From Hyphochytrium catenoides (taxonomy: Eukaryota > Sar > Hyphochytriomycetes > Hyphochytriales > Hyphochytriaceae): a stretch of 18,240 nt of DNA. The notes beneath the pieces are model-generated. The model was given only the letters and a program-made list of their open reading frames with translations, was not told the DNA's origin and made no database searches. The stretch lies in assembly GCA_900088475.1 (NCBI GenBank), contig FLMG01002403.1, forward strand, positions 1 to 18,240. Direction: 5' to 3'. Below, piece after piece: positions 8,084 through 18,136 of this stretch; positions within the stretch are counted from its first letter, which is position 1; each line of letters starts with the position of its first letter. The position numbers and the translations under genes were made by a program.

Positions 8084-9007
8084 TTATTTCCTGACCCTTT
8101 TCAGTTTCCGGTTAGTCTGTCGATGGAGCTTGTGATAATCGGTTAGCTTCGTCTTGGTTTCCGGATCCATCTTTTCTATGGCATATCGAAGGCCCTCAGG
8201 ACTGATGTTTGCTGCATTCTCTTTCAAGAAATCGATACAGCGAGGTCGGTTCTTCTTTGCGGCTTCCCTCAAGACCCAGCCGCACCCAAGCTGCACGAAG
8301 CGGTGATCCATATCTAGGGCAGTCTCACATATGGAAAGAATAACGTCCTCAAAGTCGTGATGAGGTTTGCAGAGTTTCACAAAGCTCACGGCACTTGCTC
8401 GCCTCTTCCAGGGGTTCTCTGATGTCTTCCACGTGCTCACTACATCTGCTAGTGAAGGAAAGGTCTCGATAAGGGGGCAGAGACCTCTTGAGGATAGGCC
8501 GTCAGTCGTTGCCCAATCAAAGACGAGATGCTGGTCAAAGAGGTCACTGATCGAGTGGACCGCTTCCGTCGCCGATGTGATATCCTGTCTAAGAAGCTTC
8601 GAGTAGCAGTGATAAGTAAGCACTCCGCAGTGCTTCATCTCATGATGCCGGTCTTGAATGCAAGCGGACGCAGTATCAATTATTGCCCTGATAGATGGAG
8701 AGGGCCCCAGGGAGCTAACTACCTCCTTCTTGTGAACCTTCTCAATGGTGGGATAAGTGAGGCCGTAGAAGAGATTCACATGTTTCAGATATGCAGACTG
8801 CTTCAGGGCTAAGGTCTCCGATCCAGCATTTTGCAAGGCCAGTCGCAGCCGTTCTATTAAAGTTCTTGTTACAATTGTCTGGGGACCTGTGGTGAAGCGC
8901 CTGGGTGCTTCTTCTCCTGGGGCTTTCCTCTTGACGGCGCCCGTTATGCGCTCATTGGCGGCTGCCTTGGCGGCTCTTACGGTGATACTTCTGGCAGAGA
9001 CCTGCAT
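8084..9007 (-). CDS. DNA alkylation repair enzyme, AlkD/HEAT-like family (intronless)
   Basis: A single uninterrupted exon encodes 307 residues. I chose the ATG at 9007 because the frame upstream of it offers only GTG before leaving the conserved region. AlkD-type enzymes excise N3- and N7-alkylated purines with an array of HEAT-like helices. Seen here: SAYLKHVNLFYGL (71-83) at the family's start, W165-x3-D169 in FDWATTDGL, NPWKRRASAVSFV (198-210) and GWVLREAAKKNRP (243-255). The spacings W/D, D to Arg (about 33-34) and D169 to W244 (75) match those of the AlkD catalytic and DNA-contact residues Trp109, Asp113, Arg148 and Trp187, so activity is likely. The first 45 residues are Ala/Arg/Lys-rich and could target a nucleus or organelle. 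The lack of introns stands out, since the four larger gene models here have 3 to 15. Confidence 0.92.
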   Translation of the reverse strand: MQVSARSITVRAAKAAANERITGAVKRKAPGEEAPRRFTTGPQTIVTRTLIERLRLALQNAGSETLALKQSAYLKHVNLFYGLTYPTIEKVHKKEVVSSLGPSPSIRAIIDTASACIQDRHHEMKHCGVLTYHCYSKLLRQDITSATEAVHSISDLFDQHLVFDWATTDGLSSRGLCPLIETFPSLADVVSTWKTSENPWKRRASAVSFVKLCKPHHDFEDVILSICETALDMDHRFVQLGCGWVLREAAKKNRPRCIDFLKENAANISPEGLRYAIEKMDPETKTKLTDYHKLHRQTNRKLKRVRK

Positions 9008-9222
9008 GGGGGCTGACAGCACATAGTATACGTGATCACTTCTCTTCTCTCAATCTACCGGGGACCCGTCAGCAGGAGAGAAAAGATAGAAGGGCAAGCT
9101 GTAGAGTCTTTGTCCAAGCCCCCTAAAGCGGAGCCCAAGAACAGCTGCATAGTTGCCTAGCTGGTGAGCTGCAGAGCTGTAGTGACTCCTGAAGCCGCAA
9201 CTCTACTTGGAACCTTTGCTAA

Positions 9223-9693
9223 TAAGGGCCTAGATTATCGACGAGACCCGTATACAGGAGTACCATATACGGGTCTGACCGTTTGCGACACACACTCTCT
9301 GTTTTAGTAGCTGTACAAGACTTCTGACCATGGCTATCGGGATGGTGCAGTACAGTACGGGATTGGGACAGCTAACGGCCACTCTGTTGCATTTTTCCAA
9401 TTTTCTCTAATTTTCTAGTTTGCATGATTATCAAGCTTGGCGTATTTGAGAGATCTAGGCTTGGTGATTCCGTCCAAAGGTGGGAGTTGTTGCTGTGTTT
9501 ACATTTGATGTGGTTATCATCTCTTGCTAGGTCGAAGATCTAATATGTGATTTCTTCGTACGGGCCAGTACCGTATGGTACGGGTTAAGGGTAACCGGTC
9601 TCACCCGTACGTGCGTTAGCGGATAGAATTGCGGTTAACGGGCTATTTCTCTACGGTACGGCCCGTACGGGGTGTCGATAATTATGCCCCTAA
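9223..9693. mobile_element. MITE-like element, PIF/Harbinger (Tourist) type, 465 bp plus TAA duplication
   Basis: The element proper is 9226-9690, flanked by TAA at 9223-9225 and 9691-9693. Its left end gggcctagattatcgac and the reverse complement of its right end ggggcataattatcgac match at 13 of 17 positions, including a perfect attatcgac. A TWA target duplication with ends starting GG/GGG is the pattern of PIF/Harbinger elements. The interior has no long open frame, so it would be non-autonomous. It is rich in GTACGG/CCGTAC motifs in both orientations, and these could fold into hairpins. Inference rests on one copy; other copies in the genome would settle it. Confidence 0.6.
9244..9276. repeat. 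Perfect 11-bp inverted repeat inside the MITE
   Basis: agacccgtata at 9244-9254 and tatacgggtct at 9266-9276 are exact reverse complements with an 11-base loop. This subterminal hairpin is typical of foldback elements. Further GTACGG/CCGTAC copies lie near 9354, 9557-9585, 9606 and 9655-9671. Confidence 0.85.
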
Positions 9694-10080
9694 GATTGCT
9701 TCAAACAGAAAGCCAAGCTGGATCTGACTGGTTATAGAGCGGCTAACGGCTGAGTTGCCTACATTTGCAGACACGCCGTATTCTAGAATTCATACGACGA
9801 CGTAATGAATAAAGCTATTTGGAACCCTTCCGATCGGGAATAGATTCTCAGATTCTAATGTCCCACGGTTTTGGTGCTTTTGGTCTGTCTTTCGCACTTC
9901 ATCTGTAGCCCGCACTCCGATATCTCTTGCGGGGTGGGTGGAGGTGTACAACGTGCAACAGCATCTCTCTGTCTATGGCAGTCTTCACTCTGTGTCGTCG
10001 TTTACTGTCTATTGATCTGTCTCCAACATCTCTCTTTTCCTCTCTGTCTCTCCCACTCCCTACCTCTCTCTTTCACCCCT

Positions 10081-10139
<59 letters not shown>

Positions 10140-10692
10140 TCTCTCTCTGTCAGTCGCTGTTGAGGGCTCTGACTATAAATCCTGGCGCCATCTCCCTTCT
10201 CGTTTCTTGGCTCTTCTTTCTTTCCGTCAATCAATCTTCCTCAGTCTCATGGCGCTGATCTCTTCTTCCTCTCTCACGCAACTTCATCTGCCAGTGTCCT
10301 CTCCTATCTCTTCTATTGTGACTGCGCTTGGACGGGAAGGCCAACGAGGAGCACGGCCAGTAAACTGGAAGAGACAGAGCGCGCAGACAAAAACAGCGGA
10401 CAGCCTTACTATTGACCTCTAACTAGATCTTCTTGTTAGCAAGCGTAAGGCTCACCGTCATCGGTAGCTGGGAACAGGTGGCGGATGGTGGAGCTGAAAC
10501 CTTTGGCATCCTCGGGCTTTCCTAGTGCTGGGAATGGTTCTGTCTGTGCTAGCGAAGCGTAACGTGTCCCCAGGGTGCTTAAAGTGAACCAGCGCCTTCC
10601 TTAAGAAGGACTACGATCGATCGCCTAGGGCGGCAGATAGAAAACGAGAGAAAGAGAGAGAGAGAAGAGCAGCAGCGGGTGCGGTTGGAGAC
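9694..10692. other. Spacer upstream of the kinase gene; CT microsatellite, no gene recognised
   Basis: It holds AT-richer sequence to about 9860 (with an isolated AATAAA at 9808-9813 that follows no called gene), then a CT microsatellite near 10080-10137. The long + strand frame from 9871 crosses the repeat and reads as Ser-Leu strings. Within it, a 57-codon ATG frame from 10250 has no recognisable character. A short GA tract at about 10640-10667 lies just before the kinase ATG, probably in its 5' leader. Confidence 0.5.
10080..10137. repeat. CT microsatellite
   Basis: Nearly uninterrupted (CT)n of about 58 bp on the + strand between the MITE and the kinase gene. Confidence 0.85.
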
Positions 10693-10879
10693 ATGGCGGT
10701 ACGGCTGGAAGAGTGGCCGGTTTCGGTGGAAGGCTATGAGGTCAGAGAGCAGATAGGACAGGTACGACGCGGAGACCATGGGGTTTTAGGTGGGAGCAAG
10801 CAGTGTTCGAAGGGGTTCGGGCAGCGCCTGACCACAGAGGTTGGGCCAGAGAGACAGAGAAAGATAGAAGAGAAGGTGA

Positions 10880-10911
<32 letters not shown>

Positions 10912-11221
10912 GAGAGGACGAAGGGTAGATATTGAAAGAGAAGCCCAGGAGCGGACACGCACACACGAGGTGTCACTAATGGTAGGCCATCACCCTCTCT
11001 CTTTTCTCTTCTGTCTCTCTCTTCTCTCTGTCTTTATCTATCTACCTTCATAGGGAGCGTTCGCTAAGGTTTATAAAGCGTACTGCCCCTCACGGAACTC
11101 GTTCGTCGCGGTGAAGATCATGGACCTCGAGCGAGTGACCTCTAATTTTGAGGATATTAGAGTAAGCATTAGGCTTTGACGCGCACTAGAAATCTTTAGC
11201 TCTATTCTTCTCTACTTTGAA

Positions 11222-11256
<35 letters not shown>

Positions 11257-14042
11257 CCTAGTAGTGTGGCGTCACTCTTCTTGCGTTATAACCCTTTCTG
11301 TCGTATCCTGATCATCCATCATGCTTCTGAGAGGCTAGTTCAGTCCCCAAGCCGTTCTCCAAGACGTCTCTCCATATTATGCACTCTGCCATGCTCTCAT
11401 TAGAAACCAAGGACTCATCTGTACGCACCTTGCGCTCTTCTCTAACCTGCAGTCTGAAGTTCACACTATGAGAATGACGAGTCACCCTGACGTCCTGACT
11501 TGTCACGCAAGGTAAGCTGAACTCCTATGGACGCTGTCGATATAACATCTCAATCCTTCCGTCCCCTGGGCTCTCCTGTCTCTAACCCTATTCCTGGTGC
11601 TATTCTTGCCTTCTCACCGCGTCCTCCAGCTTTGTCCATAAAGAACAGCTTTGGCTCATCATGCCATACATGAGCAAAGGTAAAGAGAGCGTATGTACCT
11701 CTACTATCGCCAAACCTGTCTTTCTTCCTTTCAACGTGACCGCAAGGCTAGACCTGCTTCTTCTATTCAGCGCTCGCTGTGTCTTCTTTGCTGTAACTCT
11801 CTCCTAACATACCTCGACCCTTTCATTTTGGACCTGTATAGGGTCCTGTCTGCATGTGATGAACGTACTAAAGAAGGAAGGCAAGGGTGAAGGACTGAAG
11901 GTGAGCTGGCCGGTTGAGGCTCTTTGTATCCCTTGTAACTATTGACCGACTGACTTCAACCAGGAGGAATGGATAGCAACCGTTCTTAAAGAGGCGCTGC
12001 AAGGCTTAGAATACTTTCATAACAATGGACAGATACACAGGTACTTGCAGGCCTTCGCTGAAGGGAAATGAAGGACACGAGCGTGTTTAGACGTTGATAT
12101 CAGAAAGGGGAGAGTGACTTCTATCTCCTGCCGTGACTCTCTCTGACCCCTCTCTGCGCACTTGTATAGAGACATTAAGGCCGGAAATATTCTTCTTGAC
12201 GGCGAGGGAAATGTTAAGATTGCAGACTTCGGCGTTTCCGGCTGGCTAATGGAAGGTGGAGATCGGCGGAAGAACAGAAGGGTACCTGGATGACTTCTTA
12301 GCTCTCTGTTCTCTTCGCTTTTTCTTCTCTTCCTGTGTACCCTGTCCCTTGGTCTCTTTCTTTCTCGTTTTCTTCTCTCTCTTATCGATTGTGTTAACTG
12401 TTCCTCTGACTACTATCCATTGCCTAGACGTTCGTGGGCACGCCGTGCTGGATGGCTCCTGAGGTGATGGAGCAATCTCATGGCTATGACTGCAAGGTAG
12501 GACTTATATATGTCTTTCCTATCCGTTTGTTCCTCACTGGCCGCACTCTTCTTTGACGTTTTCGACGGGCAGGCGGATATCTGGTCAATCGGCATCACAG
12601 CGCTAGAGTTGGCAAAAGGATATGCCCCTTATGCTAAGTACCAGCCCATGAAGGTAGAAAATTGAGGCAACAACATTCTTAGGCCTAACACTATTCTTCG
12701 TAGGTTGTCCTACATACGGAGGATATCGCCTTTGACTTTCTTCTTGGTCTTTTCTTCCTCATGCCAGTCGTCACCCTTCATCGTTTGACGTTGCTTTCTG
12801 TCCTAGGTCTTACTACTTACACTGCAAGAGGATCCGCCGTCGCTTCGATCGTATGAGGTAAGAAGAGAGATTCCACCACTTGGGTGCACCTAGTTAGGAA
12901 ATAACAGGCGTTGATTTGGTTGCGTCCAGGGTGGAGACAAGGGGAACTTCTCTAGAAAGTATAAGGACCTAGTGAGGCTCTGCCTGCAAAAAGATCCAAC
13001 AAAGAGGTACCTCCCTTGCGGGCTTTTCCTCCGCATTTCTCTCTGTCCCTGACTTTGTCATGGCTCATGGTCTCTTACTCACTTCTTTGTAGGCATCCCT
13101 CCCTGTCTCTTCGCCTTGTCCTCGTCTTCTTTCCCCTGTTCATTCCTGTACTTTGTTTGCTTTCATCGGCTAGAGCTCTGCATTCCCCTCTTTTTCTTTT
13201 CCTCTGTCTTTATCTATGAATTTTCTCCTTCAGCGCTATTTTACGCCCTCAATGCAGAGGCTCTTTCATGCAACTCATGTTGGCAGTGCTGCCTTCTCAC
13301 CCTGTTTCCTCCCATACTAGGCCCTCCGCAACGACACTATTGAAGCACGACTTCCTGAGGAAAGCACGGCCTACGTCGACATTGGTAGGTATCGGATAGC
13401 TCGCCTCCTACCGTCCTCTTCATGCCATGCCTCGGCTTTCTCTGTTGGCACATCTCCTCAACATCAGTAAGCAACTAACTATTCCTCACAGAAGGACGAG
13501 CTGCTAGCTGGACTAAAGGACATAGGGGAGGGCTCATTCGCGCCTCCTAATATAGACGACTTACCAGGGTGCGTATACAACTCTCAGGCTTCAAGGCATA
13601 GTTAGCCAGCCATGAGAAAGGGAAAGAGAATTATGGGGAGAGAGACACGAACGGAGGACATTGTTGCTGTAGGAAGAAGACTGATCTGAGTCCGTCCAGG
13701 GCTACCCCTATGTTTATTGATCCAAACGAGCCTCGATACATTCCGGGAACCACCTGGACCTTCGATGACGATGACGAGGTAAGAATGCAGAAGAGCCTTT
13801 CCAGAGCTTATGAACGAGTGAGCCTCACTTCCAATCTTTCTCTAACTGCTGCGCCGCGCTTAGGACAAGCCGAAGTCAGCTGTTATGGACGAGAGCTCTA
13901 TCGATGACTTCGCCGCTCAATTTGAAATGGTACGTACGCTTGCTCACGCCTCCGCACTCCTCCCCGCTAAAAGTCTGGCCGTCTTTCTCTCCTTTACCAG
14001 GCGACAGGAGGCGCAGGAGAAGACTTCAAGAAGCGCCTGTAG
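10693..14042 (+). CDS. STE20-family Ser/Thr protein kinase, SPAK/OSR1 (GCK-VI) type, short C-terminus
   Basis: Sixteen exons are proposed: 10693-10761, 11054-11161, 11453-11511, 11630-11679, 11842-11900, 11964-12040, 12170-12281, 12428-12496, 12573-12653, 12807-12857, 12930-13006, 13321-13384, 13492-13568, 13700-13778, 13864-13929 and 14001-14042. All phases close, giving 379 residues. Kinase landmarks: GQGAFAKV (22-29), VAVK with Lys44, HRDIKAGN (140-147), DFG (160-162), the activation segment [12 protein letters not shown] (179-190) and [16 protein letters not shown]. The segment [16 protein letters not shown] is specific for SPAK/OSR1/Fray, and Thr179 corresponds to the Thr that WNK kinases phosphorylate to switch on control of cation-chloride cotransport. 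The domain ends near [14 protein letters not shown] (270-283). About 96 residues follow, with DDDDE, a FAAQFEM segment and the end DFKKRL. The C-terminal CCT/PF2 docking domain of animal members (human OSR1 527 residues) is absent in this model. Confidence 0.93.
10878..11044. repeat. GA tract followed by CT tract within kinase intron 1
   Basis: Intron 1 (10762-11053) holds an (AG)n block at about 10878-10917, then CT-rich sequence at about 10993-11041 just before the acceptor. The two are complementary, so the intron RNA could fold back on itself. Confidence 0.65.
11222..11254. repeat. CT microsatellite in kinase intron 2
   Basis: An uninterrupted (TC)n run in intron 11162-11452. Confidence 0.85.
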
Positions 14043-14289
14043 ACTGAGGGCGCGAGCTGCCTCTGCTGCTGCTGGAAGCTGAGGCGCTGGCTAACAGTGA
14101 CATAGCGTTAACGATTTTCGAAATAAATAGCATTCTATAAGAGACATGGCCAAGACATTGTTGATATATTCTGGATATTGCTGGTAGATAGCCCGTAGAC
14201 TAGCCGTTATTTGCGTTGTAATTTGAATGTCCGTTTGGCGGCAAAAGAGGTTTCGCGGCACTTCTCAAAAAGTGCGAAAAGAAGGGCAG
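14043..14289. other. 3' region of the kinase gene
   Basis: Directly after the kinase stop. AATAAA at 14122-14127, 80 bp past the TAG, is a suitable polyadenylation signal. The remainder up to the GA repeat shows no coding features. Confidence 0.5.
14122..14127 (+). terminator. Candidate polyadenylation signal of the kinase gene
   Basis: AATAAA in an AT-rich patch 80 bp downstream of the kinase stop codon. Polyadenylation signals vary between protist groups, so this is suggestive only. Confidence 0.45.
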
Positions 14290-14470
14290 AAGAGAGAGAG
14301 AGAGAGAGAGAGAGACTCGACGGAGAGAGAGAGAGAGACAGAGAGAGACTCGACGGAGAGAGAGATAGAAAGAGAGAGAGAGAGAGAGACTCGACAGAGA
14401 GAAAGAGAGAAGAGAGACTCGACGGAAAGAGAAAGAGAGCGAGGAGAGACTCGAGGGAGAGAGAGAAAGA
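14290..14470. repeat. Compound GA microsatellite with interspersed GACTCGA units
   Basis: About 180 bp of AG repeats carry five copies of GACTCGA(C/G)(G/A)G starting at 14314, 14347, 14388, 14416 and 14448, spaced 28-41 bp. It lies between the kinase and the Kelch gene. Frames through it read as Arg-Glu repeats and are not called as genes. Confidence 0.85.
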
Positions 14471-14669
14471 GAAGTATGATCTGTGCCTTCGGGCGTTTGG
14501 TTATTTAGAGACTTTCAAAGATCAAAGGTCAGGATCGTCTTAGGACCTTAAAGGAGATTGCGTCACTAGTTCGGAAGTATCCGCCAGGAATAGAGCACTT
14601 GCGGGTCATCGGTACTATTCAACAGATATTGCAACAGATCGCGACCAGTCAATAAGAGGAGACGACACT
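14471..14669. other. Probable promoter and 5' leader of the Kelch gene
   Basis: Unique sequence between the GA minisatellite and the Kelch ATG at 14670. No TATA box or other named element is evident. Confidence 0.4.
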
Positions 14670-17600
14670 ATGTCCCCTCCTCGCCTCTCTTTCGAAGGTA
14701 GGCTTCATGCTTCTAACTTTGATTTCCATCATCAGACCCTAGAGCCTGTGTCTGATCGCCTTGGTCTTTGGCCTAACGTCTCCAGGGGTCACCGTGCAGC
14801 TGCCCACCGCGTCTGAAGGCCTAGAGTTTGAGTTTGCGAGAGGGCAACTTGTCCTGCACTTTTCAGATTTCTCGGGGCACATCACTCTCTCTCCAGGAGA
14901 CAAGCCTAACGTCTCCCTGACCCAAAGGCGCGATGTAGATATTGCTCTTGCTAAGGCAGCTGCCGATGAGGTTGACGAAGAAATGGATCAGAAGAACGAG
15001 GACCCCGAGGAACATCCGAAGAGAGAGATCTTCGAGGAGAAAGAAAGAGATAGCCATGTCCTTCTTTCACAAGCTAAAATTAGTCAAGCTCTTGATCCAG
15101 ACGGTGAAGATGAGAAAGATGACGAAGACGATGAAGAAAAAGCTCAGGTTACGCAGCCCAGCCAAGAGGACATGCTGTCACAGATCGAGGTGGAGCTTGA
15201 GCAGGACACCGTCCAGTCTGATTCCTCCTCTAGCCCAGAGGTGCCTTCGGCTCCCAAAATCTCATTAAAGGTGACGAAAGAAGATTGTCTCTCTCTTTCC
15301 TGGCCGTTCCTTTCTCTCTCTCTATGATCTCTCCCCGTGTCCTATGCCTCGTTCTGCCCCCAATTCCTTCTGTATCGACCTTCTTTTCCTCTTATACAGC
15401 TTCTACTCCCGCTATAACGTATATTGATCTGGCCCTTATCTTCGCTATCCTGCCTTCCTTCCGTTGAGACAAGAAGCCCGATGATTAACTTCTCACTTTC
15501 CCTTGCTTCAGGAACCCACCAGTCCTATGAATGGGAGCGGCGATGTCCTTGCCCATTCGGCCTTCAAGTCTCCTGACGAGGGTGGTAAGAGGAAGAGGAA
15601 GCAAGAGGACATCTCTCCTGCTGAGCAAGGGCACCGCAGAGAAGCTCCAGCTAATAGAGAGGAAGTCAAAGAGAACTTACGGCCACTTTCTACTGCTCTG
15701 TCGCAGTGCTTCACGCCATCACCCAACGGCAAGAGGAAGAAGTCGGCCAGTGGTAGGACTTTCTTCCAACAATCTCCTTTCTTTCTTTCTATTCTACTGG
15801 CAGAAAGAGAGCGCCTACACTTTCCCTGGCATCAGGACTGCTTGTGATTCTACAAGTTACTAGGGCTTCTTAGCTCTCTCTTGGCTTTTCCTCCTTGGCC
15901 CCAAACGTATCGGTGCTCCATTCCTCGACACCCCCAGTGTGGCGTTCTTGGCCTACGTCTAACATTTCTTTCTAGAACTATCGCTATCTTGGAAGGCGGT
16001 GACTGCCAGCGGTACCCTTCCTCCTGGCCTTTGGGGCCACAGTGCTGCCTTGATCAGTGACTCGAAGGTGTTGGTCTATGGCGGGGAAGATGACGGCGAG
16101 GTTGCTCTCGGTGACCTATATGTCTATGACCTAGGTACACCCACAGCTCCTTGTGTCTCCCTTCCCTTTCTGTCCTTGCTCTGTTCACCGTACTCACTCT
16201 ATCGCCTCAGATTCCATACAATGGATGGTTTCCTTCCCAGCATTCATCGCGACTACTCAGCTGGCCCTGTCTGCCTTGACAGTCACCGCTTTTTATGGCC
16301 TTGTCCACTCATTGTCTCTTACATGCTGCTGTTCTCAGAGAAGTCCACGTGGCAGAAGCCTGTCAATTGCCAGAATGTGGCGAGGACCTGGCATAGCTGC
16401 ACGGCTGTGCCGGAAAGAAGCATGCTCCTTTTCTTTGGCGGAGAGGTCAATGGCGAGCAGATGGATAAGCTCATGATCTTAGATACAGGTGGGAAACGGC
16501 TTCAACGGGACATTTTCTGTTCTCTCTCAGGCGCGCTCTCGCTGCCTGTGCTCTCTGGGTCTTTTCTTCGTCGTTGTTTCTCTTGCTCTTCCTATCTTGA
16601 ATCCTGCATCTTGCAGGTGTATCATTGGAGCTAAATTTGAATCGTAGGCATCCTTCTCTGGTACCCTGCCGCTGTCAGCGGACCTGCCCCCACAGCCAGG
16701 TAGCCCCAGTAGCTTTTGTCACTGCCGTCGTGATATGCGCGTTTGCGTCTTTCTGCGTCTCCAGCCTCTCCCTGCCTCTATCCCACAGTGATCTGCCACT
16801 TCATCGTTCTCTCCTCCTCTTGTATCTCTCCCTCAGATTTCATCTCTGACCGACCGCCTCTCTGCCTGCCACCTTTCTCACATATCATTTTCAAGGGCCG
16901 GACACACTGCTTCCCTCGTAGGAAACCATGTCTTGGTCTTTGGCGGTGTCCGCCGAGGAAAGTGGCAGAACTCATTGCATCTCCTTAACATCGGTACGTC
17001 GTCATCGTCCTTCCTGGAGAGTCCCAAAACGTCCTCCTTCTTTCTACCACTCGCTCTCTGCTTCTCTCTTCTCTGCTTTAGTCATTTTCTGGTTCAGATA
17101 GCATCTCCTCTTCCCTGTTTTACATCTGTCTCCCCTCACCCGCCTCTTTAACTTTTCTCTCTCCCACTCTTTGTTATTTGGTCACTAGACTCTTGGCAAT
17201 GGTCCAGACCCACGGTACGAGGTAAAGCTCCTCGACCGCGGAGCTACCATTCAGCCACTGTTATGGGCCAAGACCTTGTTGTCTTTGGTGGGAACGACCA
17301 GTTTGAGAGCTTCAACGAAGTGCACGTCCTCCGTGTAAAAGAGCAACAAGGGGAGAGAGGAAGAGGGAGAGACAGTAGCGATGGCTCTCTCTCTTGCGAG
17401 TGGTTCCATCCAGTCGTGTTGGGTGAGGCGCCGTGCCCTCGCACAGGACACATTGCGGTGAAGGTGTCAGAGACTCTGATGCTGGTGGCTGGAGGGTGGG
17501 ACATCTCTGCAGGGACAGAAGTGTACTTCGATGACGCTTTCCTCTTAGACACAGGTACTTGAAGAAGAGAGATCCTCAGAGAGAGACAGAGAAAGAGAAG

Positions 17601-18038
17601 AAGAGGGAGGTCTAGAGAGAGAGAGGGAGAGGGAGACTTCTTACGATAAGCTAGGCTGTTACTAGCACTGTCTTTCTTTACTACGACTGCGACGGTTCTT
17701 GGCTGGTCCTCTAGTCCCCGTCTTGCCGCTAAGAGCATGTTTATTTGCAGAGAATTGGGTATGGAGACGACTAGGAAGGCTTTCAGACTTGGGTATGCCT
17801 AACGCTCACAGAGTGGGCCTCCAAGGGCTGGCTGTTGAGGCAAAAGAGCTAGGAGGGAAAGGTAGGACGTGTTCTCCGCCTTTAACTTCTTTCTTGGCTC
17901 ATCTCTTATAGAGCGAAGGTCCTTACTCTATCCCCCTCCTCCTCTTATTATAACACAGGTGTCATGCTCTTCGGCGGACAGTCACAGTCAGGAAAGCGGT
18001 TAAATGACGTCCAATTGTTATCATTAGGAGATCTATGA
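14670..18038 (+). CDS. Kelch-repeat protein, six blades, with acidic N-terminal region and NLS-like motifs
   Basis: Ten exons are proposed: 14670-14697, 14786-15270, 15512-15752, 15976-16134, 16339-16488, 16648-16699, 16896-16993, 17189-17554, 17751-17861 and 17959-18038. Phases close to 589 residues. Residues 10-171 have no family I know and contain long Asp/Glu tracts (EDEKDDEDDEE near 120-135). Residues 172-251 are Ser/Pro/Lys-rich with KRKRK (197-201) and GKRKK (244-248), likely nuclear localisation signals. From 252 six Kelch motifs follow, each with a GG pair: VLVYGGEDDG, LLFFGGEVNG, VLVFGGVRRG, LVVFGGNDQF, MLVAGGWD and VMLFGGQSQSG. These normally close into a beta-propeller that binds a partner protein. 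No BTB or F-box domain is seen. A nuclear scaffold or chromatin-related role is inference. The exon 3 to 4 intron has an alternative acceptor near 15803 that would break frame. Confidence 0.9.
17567..17637. repeat. GA-rich tract in Kelch intron 8
   Basis: An AG-rich block on the sense strand of the intron 17555-17750, opposite in sense to the CT tracts in most other introns here. Confidence 0.7.
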
Positions 18039-18084
18039 ATGCCCGTTGCCCAGCCAGACCTAGTTCTCTTGGCTGCTGACCGAC

Positions 18085-18136
<52 letters not shown>

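Noticed and set aside
9871-10422. Long + strand open frame of 183 codons
   Set aside because: Its centre is the CT microsatellite translated as Ser-Leu repeats, and neither flank shows protein family character.
14211-14543. Arg/Glu-rich + strand frame of 110 codons
   Set aside because: It is produced by the GA repeat. A second frame through the same repeat reads equally open.
14743-14785. Open frame upstream of the second Kelch exon
   Set aside because: It lacks an ATG. The acceptor at 14785 matches the phase of the short first exon starting with ATG at 14670.
15804-15846. Possible extra Kelch exon after ctactggcag
   Set aside because: Entering it in phase leads to TGA without a good donor. 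Direct splicing from 15752 to 15976 keeps frame and gives a complete first blade.
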